Below are positions 56,621 to 64,000 of a DNA stretch of 64,000 nucleotides, in pieces; within the stretch, counting starts at the first letter, position 1; each line of letters opens with the position of its first letter. The notes beneath the pieces were generated by a model, which saw only the letters and a program-made list of their open reading frames with translations, was not told the DNA's origin and did no database searches. The DNA comes from Chlorocebus sabaeus (taxonomy: Eukaryota; Chordata; Mammalia; Primates; Cercopithecidae), in contig NC_132910.1 in NCBI RefSeq assembly GCF_047675955.1, positions 93,336,923 through 93,400,922 on the forward strand, written 5' to 3'. The position numbers and the translations under genes are program-made.

Positions 56621-59077
56621 ACATGAGTTTGTGAGTGGAAGCAGCAGAGGATGGCAGAGTGAGGGTGGGAAGATTCTAGAAAAGCAGTATAGCTTTCTTA
56701 TTTCATTATTTTCCTTTCTAACATCTCTCTCTGGTGTTTCTGCCCTTGGGAATATAAGAGAACAACAACAAAATCTCCAATAGGACTTCTCCTTTTGCTC
56801 CAAACTGGCGATTAATGTGTAATGCTAAGAAGAGAAAGAATAAAAATACCCCATATTCTAATGAGAACTGCAAATAGGGTCCCTCATCTTCAGAGTTTTC
56901 TAAGGCAGCTGAAGTAGAATTAATGTCATTCTAGCCTCCTAACTTTCCTTACATGCTTATTTTTAAAAAATGAGAAAGAAGACTTTGAAGAGGTCATCAA
57001 AAGCCATAGACACTTGCAATAGACTCTTGGCCTCACGGAAAGTAAAACCTACCGTTTGTCCAACATGCTAATTAAGAGGGATCTAAGAGAATCCCTAATA
57101 GATATTGGGGTTCCAGCATTTCAGTGATTTCCATTTGTGCAGGGTATTATTTTATCTTCCCTGTGTCTATCTAAGCCAAGGGAAAGCAAATTTTAAAAAG
57201 ACAAAAGACAAAGGAAGGTGATTTCAGTATTGCAACTTACACTTCCAGTACTTAGTTCTCAAAGTTAAGTGGGCATCTTGGAAGAAAGCTGGATGAATCC
57301 CACAGAAAAGGACTACTCACCAAGTGAGGAGCCTCAAGTAGCAAGAGGCTATGGAGTGTGCCAACAGGATCAGATTCAGGAGACTGTGCAGAAGGAAAGT
57401 CCCCCAACAGAGCCCTCCAACAAACTCACGTGTGCTTCCCGAGAGAGAACCAGCTATGCAACTAGTGAGCCCGGGAGGCAGCAGCAATCAACAAAGAAAA
57501 TTAGAACAGCACCAGTCATGCAAGGGACAACTAACTGTACCTTTTCCCTTTTATTTCTCCCCACCTCACCACACAAGAAAATGGAAAGAATATATTTAAA
57601 GGTCGGCCAACCAGTTCTACCCTAGGCTCCCAAGTGAGGTAAGGATAGGAGGAGTAGACAAGAAAGTCATACACCTTCCCCATGGATCAAGGGACCCCAA
57701 GTCTGATCCACAGCATTGAAAAGGAAAGTTTTATAAAAGACGTCAAATCAGAGTTTTCAACTGGGCAGAATTTGAGTAATGAAAAATGCCTTGAAAGTAA
57801 TGGAATATGCCTAGGATCTTATTAAGAGATCTCCTAGTTAGCTGGGAGGAGGAATTTGACATAAACAATAGGAGAGCAAGGGCTTGTAAAAAATAAAAAC
57901 ATTTCATGTTTGATTCCCCACTGAGCTAAGCCTTTGCAATAATCTAGATACACGCAGATGCAAAAATCAACTGAGATCATGAAGAAAGAATGGTGAGCTT
58001 TAGCAGTGAAAGAAGAATATTATTTGTGCTTCTCCACAGAAATGACTTAGTGAAATAAAAACAACTCATAAGTAATAGGTGGAATACAAAGAAGTGAACA
58101 TTTGCAGCCCTCTCAGCAGTATTTGAGCTTTCAGATTCCTTCTTTTACACTCAGATGTGGGCAATGCACATTGAGGAATCTAGAGAGGTTTACATTTGAC
58201 ACTAGAGGGAACATTTATTTCAGACATGTGGCTACATCAATTAAATGTGATGTGTATTCACAACATTAGTCACTCCACACAGCAGCTCATTAGAATGCAT
58301 GTGCCTTGCAAAAGCAGCCAAGATTCAGTGAGGCATAAAACCATAAAGCATCACTATAGATCACAAAATGTTTTAACAAATATTTTTAGGGGCGTCTAAA
58401 TATTAACAAATATTAAATTTTTACAATGGTTTTTTTCCTCCAAATTATTGATGCCAGTCAAAATAACCATTTTTTTCCTCACTTACTGAAGGTAACTTTG
58501 ATTTGACCTTCCATCCTGATTATACAAATTGACCTTATAATTACCTTAATTTAATAATAATTTTAAAAAGTGTTTTCTCATATTAAAAAATGGTAACTAT
58601 AAATTTTGCATAAAATATTAAAGAATAAATGGCTCTAATAAAATATTACAATATTACTAGAGGCAGCTATTTCTAAATTAAAAGGCTCATTAATTGAGTT
58701 TCAGCATAAGAATAAGGTAAACCACATAAATTAAAAAGAATAAATAAAGTGAAGCATGATTATATAAATGACTGTTTTAGCTTACGTAGGCAAACTGTCA
58801 CCAATAATCTATGTGCAGCTTAACATTATCACTCATGGTGCCCGATGGACTAAAAATAGGAGGATTCAGTGTGAATTGGAGTTCAACTGAACAAAGATTT
58901 TCTTACAGCATCTTACAGGGATACAATGTGTTGAGGATTGCTCTAGACTCAGAAATGTAAAAATAAATAAGACATAGTCAATAAGGAGGAAACAGTGAAA
59001 GTCTGTCAGTATCTCTGTCAGCAAAATGCTATGTAACAAACCAATATATTCACTGGCTAAAAGCAAGTCCTATTTGC
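56621..59077. other. Unique DNA, no gene supported
   Basis: No repeat family is called. The open frame at 57269-57625 (118 codons, with an 82-codon overlapping frame) is hydrophilic and rich in Gln, Ser, Thr and Pro, without signal peptide, membrane segment or known domain. 58360-58740 is very AT-rich. Confidence 0.5.
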
Positions 59078-59395
59078 TGTATCAGTCAGAACCTGATGAG
59101 AAACAGATGGTGAACTCAAAATGGTTTAGCTGAAGGAGATTAAAGGAAAAGATCATTTATAGAGCCATAGGAAGGTCAAAGGACGCAAGAAGGGCTAGTG
59201 AAATACCAAACAATGTACCCAAAGAATGTGATCAGTTCTGCTCACCCCTGCTGGGAATGGTTAAGGGGAAGAACCATATGTACTAAAAACTTGCTGAGAG
59301 CTGAAGCCAGAAGTAGGGCTGCAGGGCCAGACAGGAACTGTGGCAGGAGGGGAAAGCAGCCAATCCCAGAACCTCAGCAGGGGTGGGGGCTATAA
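59078..59395 (-). mobile_element. Old LTR-like repeat, reverse
   Basis: It opens TGTATCAGTCAGAACCTGAT and gagaaacagatggtgaactc, the reverse of the terminus at 32212 (GCCATCTGTTTGCTACTGGG, TCTGACTGATACA). The body includes CCCTGCTGGGAATGG and gctgaagccagaagtagggc. It ends near a TATA-like CTATAAATAG at 59390-59399, just before the microsatellite. The family is not named. Confidence 0.55.
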
Positions 59396-59398
59396 ATA

Positions 59399-59417
59399 GT
59401 GTGTGTGTGTATATATG

Positions 59418-59483
<66 letters not shown>
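59399..59483. repeat. Compound (TG)n(TC)n(TG)n microsatellite
   Basis: A short TG run and ATATATGTAA are followed by about 17 TC units (59421-59455) and about 14 TG units (to 59483). Such pure runs are usually length-polymorphic. Confidence 0.97.
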
Positions 59484-59485
<2 letters not shown>

Positions 59486-59689
59486 TTGCCAGTCATTAGA
59501 GAAAATCTAATTTGACTTCATTATGTTCTTTTTACCTCTTGGTTAAAGTAGGTTAAAGATGATAGAGTAAACTTTTTTAGGACACAATTCCCTAGACTTC
59601 CCCCTAATTCCCTACCTCAGCTTTCATATACAGTTTCCAACAAATATTGTCAGATGATGTACAGTAGTAATAAAAACAATTACATGTGG

Positions 59690-59895
59690 AACTCTAAGTA
59701 TGGCATGGACTCTACTAAGGGCTGATACTTATTTATTACCATGTTTTACTATCAGTTTGTCTAGAGGGTGCTATTCTTGTCTCCATTTCACGAAGAGGAA
59801 ACTGAAGCAGGGTTAGTAGCTCTCAGTGCCAAGACTCAAATCTAGATTTGACAGTCACGAAGGTTTGTGTTCTTAACATTATGCTCTATTGTCCG
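59690..59895 (-). mobile_element. MIR SINE, reverse
   Basis: Reverse MIR: CATGGACTCTACTAAGGGCT, tgtctccatttcacgaagag, GAAACTGAAGCAGGGTTAGT, AGACTCAAATCTAGATTTGA and GTTCTTAACATTATGCTCTA. It is nearly full length. Confidence 0.85.
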
Positions 59896-61514
59896 CAATT
59901 CATACATCCATAACACATCTTACCCAGTCACACAAGGGATGCCAGACCCAAAGTTTGAGAATTTGTGCCAGGTTCATAGTTCTGACATTAGAATAAGGTT
60001 AGAGATCTACCTCTGCTATGCAATTGTAGGCAGTTTATTTATTTGGCTAGATTCGAATATGCTCCCTGAGCTGGAAGGATTCTGGTCTTCCTTATGAATT
60101 TAATCTTGGGGCAAAGACAATAAACCATGGGTACAGAAAAGAGGAAGTTGGAAATATTACATGCCAAACTTTTGAATGAACAAATGTGCCTATCATCCAG
60201 TGTATTTCCTGTCACTCCGTATTAAGAAACACAAACATACAAAAAGCTCACTGTTGTCTGAAGTAACTTTCTACTAAGCCATGCTGCTTTTGCAAACATG
60301 TAAGCTCTCCAAGATCAAACAATAGGAATAATTTACAAATATAAAATAGCTCATTAAAATAAAGGCCACTGCCCTTGCTACTGACATTAAAATAGCTGAT
60401 TATTTTCTTATATGTCTTCAAACTAACCTAGTAAAATAAAGTTATTATAATAATTAATGGTTTGTCATCAAGTGATGATTCTTCTCTGTATCTATAGTTC
60501 CAAACATTGAGTTTAATTTTGTATTAAAAAAATAGTACCACAATGAAAAATTCAGTGTCTCTGAAACCAAATAATAATTTCATTTTCTTCCAATATTCAA
60601 CTTTTTGGGCAATGGCATCATTATTCCCTCAATCATTAAACATTAACAATAATATCTTTTTTTCATGATCTATATAATTAATAGCTGATGTCTAAATAGC
60701 ATGTAACCACTCATGAAAAGAAAACAAAAATTGTGCACATCTACTTATTCTTTCATAAACCACATAATTTGAGGCACACTGAAGCTACAGAGCAGTGACA
60801 GATACTACCTGTGATTCAAAGGCATATCAGTTAGTTAAGGAGGCAGGCGAGGAAATAGAATGTTCAAACTACCCAGTACTCATTGCTGAAATGTATGTTT
60901 GTATAAACTGTTACGGGATGAGAGGAAATGATGACCTAAATTAATAGGAAAAAAAAATCAAGGAATGTTTTCCAAAGAGTTTCACAGGAAATAATGGACA
61001 GGTGAGTGTAAGAAGACAATCAGTGAAAGAGAAGAGTGACTGCAGGAAACAGAGACATGATAGGATGCCCAATCATCTAGGAAGCACAAGCCCTTGGGGG
61101 AAACACAGGATTCCAAGTGAGGGTGGGAGAGTAAAAGGAGACATTTGCCGAGTTAAGCCTTGGTCACTTCAAGAAGAAATTAGTGTTTTGGGGTAAGGAG
61201 CTTGGGCATTTCTACTTTTTCAACATTTTTCTTCCTTTCCTCACTTCTTGAACCTTTTCTCCCGGCTCCTCTTCTTCCTCCTTCTCCTCCTCCTTCTCTT
61301 ACCGTAAGTAGGGAACATTCGAATTTGTCGGCTCTCCTAAAGTATCCAGGGATTACATTTGTGTGGGCACACCTAGATCCGCTGCACTCTTGGGGTTTTG
61401 ATTGTTCTCTTTGTTGGCAACATTTTCAGATTCTTTCCAAGAGAAAACAACTAGATAACTTCTGAGAGCTTCAGCTCATTTCTAAGAAAGGCTTCATCCC
61501 CGCATATTTCCAGG

Positions 61515-61516
<2 letters not shown>
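59896..61516. other. Unique DNA with a pyrimidine tract
   Basis: No gene is supported. 61256-61305 is a CTC/CTT-rich pyrimidine tract that explains the Pro/Leu-rich frame at 61202-61465. 60360-60740 is very AT-rich. Confidence 0.55.

Positions 61517-61548
<32 letters not shown>
61517..61548. repeat. Poly(A) run of 32 upstream of Alu pair
   Basis: An uninterrupted A32 directly precedes TTCCTA and the first Alu. It is not that Alu's own tail, which lies at its 3' end. It may be the tail of an unrecognised older insertion. Confidence 0.95.
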
Positions 61549-61550
<2 letters not shown>

Positions 61551-61554
61551 CCTA

Positions 61555-61858
61555 GGCCGGGTGTGGTAACTCATGCCTGTAATCCCAGCACTTTGGAATG
61601 TTGAGGAGGGAGGAATGCTTGATCCAAGGAGTTCAAGACCAGCCTGGGTAACATGATGATGAAACCTCATCTCTACAAAAATTAGCCAGGCATGGTGGCA
61701 TGCCTGTAGTCCCCAGCTACTTGGGAGGATGAGGTAAGAGGATCACTTGAGCCCAGGAAGTCAAGATCACAATGAGCTGTAATCATACCATTGCATTTCA
61801 GCCTGGGTGACAGAATGAGACCCTGTCTCAAAAAGAAAAAAAAAAAAAAAAAAAAAAA
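61555..61858 (+). mobile_element. AluJ SINE with long A tail
   Basis: A full dimer runs from GGCCGGGTGTGGTAACTCAT to GAGACCCTGTCTCA with J-type wording (ggatcacttgagcccaggaa, aatcataccattgcatttca). A tail of about 23 A follows. Confidence 0.93.
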
Positions 61859-62142
61859 GACTGGACTCGGTGGCTCATGCCTATAATCCCAGCACTTTGG
61901 AAGGCCAAGGAGGGCAGATCACCTGAGGTCAGGAGTCTGAGACCAGCCGGGCCAACTTGGTGAAACCCCGTTTCTACTAAAAATATATTTTAAAAATTAG
62001 ACATGGTGGTGGGCGCCTGTAATCCCAGCTACTTGGGAGACTGAGGCAGGAGAATTGCTTGAACCTGGGAGATGGAAGTTCCAGTGAGTCAACACGGTGC
62101 CACTGCACTCCAGGCCTAGAGGACAAAGTGAGACTCCATCTC

Positions 62143-62171
<29 letters not shown>
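61859..62171 (+). mobile_element. AluS SINE joined to the preceding AluJ
   Basis: A second dimer starts directly at the end of the first tail (GACTGGACTCGGTGGCTCAT) and runs to GAGACTCCATCTCA with A29 at 62143-62171. The wording is S-type (cacctgaggtcaggagtctg, gaattgcttgaacctgggag). TCCTAG occurs both before the first Alu (61550-61555) and after the second tail (about 62172). Confidence 0.93.
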
Positions 62172-62174
<3 letters not shown>

Positions 62175-62669
62175 TAGTAGAGGGAGTGCCTCATTGACCT
62201 AGCTTAGGTCACACAACTAGAGAATTTGTGATAGAACATACTGATGTATCAGTCGTAGACCAATTGTAGTACACATAAAGCTTGCTTAAACAGTATTGGA
62301 ATGTACATGTATTCTCTCATTTATAGCTCCTTTAAGAGAAAACTTGATAGCCAGGGAAGTTAAATGCTCAAGGTCACAGACAGCCAACAAATACTCAAAC
62401 CCATGTCTATCACCAATGTCAATCATCAACATATAAATAAATGTCTTCATAATAGTGAATTACCAGCCAGAGATGTGTCCAGCAGTATGTTTTGAAAACT
62501 GACCCACTCTCATGAAACACACTAACCACTACACAATAAATCTCTGTGGAGATTGTCTGGAGTCCTAAAACTACTTTAGATTTTCCTTTAAAATAAATCA
62601 TTTTGATAAAAGCAGTTAATATTTTAAATAGATTCCTCAAAATTTATGTTTACATAATATAATGCTGTT
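62172..62669. other. Unique DNA with a reverse MIR trace
   Basis: Around 62330-62415 the text AAGTTAAATGCTCAAGGTCA, CAGACAGCCAACAAATACTC and AAACCCATGTCT resembles reverse MIR. No gene is seen. Confidence 0.5.
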
Positions 62670-64000
62670 AATTGAAGAAATGGAAAGATTAATTAAAAAA
62701 GGCATCCAAATTGGAAAAGAGGAAGTCAAATTGTCCCTCTTTGTAAATGACATGATCTTATATACAGAAATACCTAAAGACTCTACCAAAAAAAATCTTA
62801 GAACTAAAAAATGAATTCAGCAAAGTTGCAGGATACAAAATACACAAAAATCAGTAACATTTCTATACAAAATAACTGAAAAAGAAATCAAGAAGGCAAT
62901 CCCATTTACAATAGCTACAAAAAAAAAAATACCTAGGAATAAATTTAACCAAGGTAGTGAAAGGCCTCCATGATGAAAATTGCAAAACATCAAAGAAAAA
63001 GAAGCAAGAGGACACAAACAAACGGAAAAACATCCTGTGCTCATGGATCAGAAGAATATTGCTAAAATAATCATACTACCCAAAGCAATCTACACATTCA
63101 ATGTAATACCTATCAAAATACCAAGACATTCTTCATAGAAGTAGGAAAAAAAAACCCTAAAATTCATATGAAACCACAAAAGACCCCAAATAGCCAATGC
63201 AACACTGACCAAAGAGAACAAAGCTGAAGGCACCACACTACCTGACTTAAAAATATACTACAAAGTTATAGTAAGCAAAACAGCATGGCATTGGTGCAAA
63301 AGACACATAGACCAATGGAACAGAAGAGAGAGCCCAGAAATAAATTCACAGCCAATTAATTTTCAACAAAGGTACCCAGAATATATATTGGAGAAAGGAC
63401 ACCCTTTTCAATAAATACAGCTGGGAGAACTGGATATCCAAATGCAGAAGAATGAAACTAGGCCCTCATTTCTCACCATATACATAAATCAACTCAAAAT
63501 GGATTACAGACTTAATCATATGACTTGAAACTATGAAACTATTAGAAGAAAACACAGAGGAAACACTTCTGGACATTGGTCTAAGAAAAGCTTTTATGGC
63601 TAACACTTCAAAAGTACAGGCAATAGAAAGAAAATTAGACAAAGGGAACTATATTAACCTAGAATGTTTTTGCATAGCAATGGAAATAACAAACAGATTG
63701 AAGAGGCAACCTGTAGAATGGAAGAAAATATTTGCAAACTATTCATCTGACAAGGGACTAATATCCAGAATATATAAGGAGCTCAGACAACTCAATAGCA
63801 AAACAAAGAAAAACCAGAAAACAATTTTATTAAAAAGTGGGCAAAAGATCTGAGTAGACATTTCTCAAAAGAAGACAAATTGCAACAGGTATGTGAAAAA
63901 ATGCTCAACATCACTAATTATCAGGGAAATGCAAATCAAAACCACAATGAGATGATATCTCACCCCAGTGAGAATGGCTATGATCAAAAAGACAAAAAAT
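62670..64000 (+). pseudogene. Broken L1 ORF2, running off the right edge
   Basis: Intact L1 ORF2 encodes the endonuclease/reverse transcriptase that drives L1 and Alu retrotransposition in the nucleus. This copy is 5'-truncated. It begins just upstream of the reverse-transcriptase active-site region (GGCATCCAAATTGGAAAAGA) and continues through the downstream ORF2 to the window end (about 64000, gagaatggctatgatcaaaa). The catalytic F-A-D-D motif reads F-V-N-D at 62740-62751, so the first catalytic aspartate is lost. The frame breaks soon after at a TGA near 62812, next to an A-run length change. The longest surviving frame is 106 codons (63533-63853), from the C-terminal part. The wording fits an older primate L1P/L1MA class. 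It cannot encode an active enzyme. Confidence 0.93.

Noticed and set aside
57269..57625. 118-codon Gln/Ser/Pro-rich frame
   Set aside because: It has no known domain or signal. An overlapping frame of similar length (57351-57599) suggests that composition, not selection, keeps stops away.
1..64000. CRISPR arrays, operons, bacterial mobile elements or phage genes
   Set aside because: No regularly spaced repeats, ribosome-binding sites or bacterial gene density are present. Alu, L1, MIR and MLT1 content shows primate nuclear DNA.

Overview
The window looks like primate nuclear DNA, most likely human or a close catarrhine relative. The evidence is five Alu elements, two of them Y-type with readable target-site duplications, lying beside primate-era L1 3' ends and a deep layer of older mammalian repeats (MIR, L2, MER5A/MER20-type hAT, MLT1 LTRs). 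I found no protein-coding gene, RNA gene or convincing exon. All open frames are short (at most about 137 codons), lack family motifs, and fall in unique AT-rich DNA or inside repeats. The only recognisable protein-coding text is decayed L1 ORF2. The region reads as gene-poor intergenic or deep intronic sequence with few Alus and a moderate L1 load. Family names come from remembered consensus text, not a database search, so superfamily and orientation are safer than subfamily.

Layout. 1-180 is a GGAA microsatellite. 0.2-12.9 kb is mostly unique DNA with an L2, some MIRs, a hAT element and an MER5A piece. 12.9-15.3 kb is a stack: an old LTR-like element split by a reverse-oriented MLT1 LTR with a perfect 5-bp target duplication, followed by a 5'-truncated reverse L1. 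16-22 kb carries MER5A/MER20/Charlie-type fossils, an MLT1 LTR and MIRs. 25.8-31.5 kb is the densest block: AluY, reverse L1, an ERV1-type solo LTR inside an old reverse L1, and a reverse AluY. 31.7-37.8 kb holds an LTR-like element, a reverse AluJ, an MLT1 LTR splitting a MIR, and a very short L1 3' end. 37.8-46 kb is largely unique. 47.3-49.9 kb has a reverse MLT1 and an ERVL-type LTR with chained hairpins and a CTCF-like motif. 53-56.6 kb has an L2, an L1 3' end and a microsatellite/inverted-repeat complex. 59-62 kb has an LTR-like element, a compound microsatellite and tandem Alus. From about 62.67 kb to the right edge runs a broken forward L1 ORF2.

There is no operon or pathway to describe. 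The most unusual structure is at 55.8-56.5 kb. A 97-bp stretch is present twice in inverted orientation (95 of 97 bases identical by eye, 326 bp apart). One copy lies in MIR-derived sequence and the other lies between TA-rich microsatellite blocks, next to a second inverted TG/CA structure. It looks like a local template-switch or fold-back insertion. I found no new molecular system and do not claim one.
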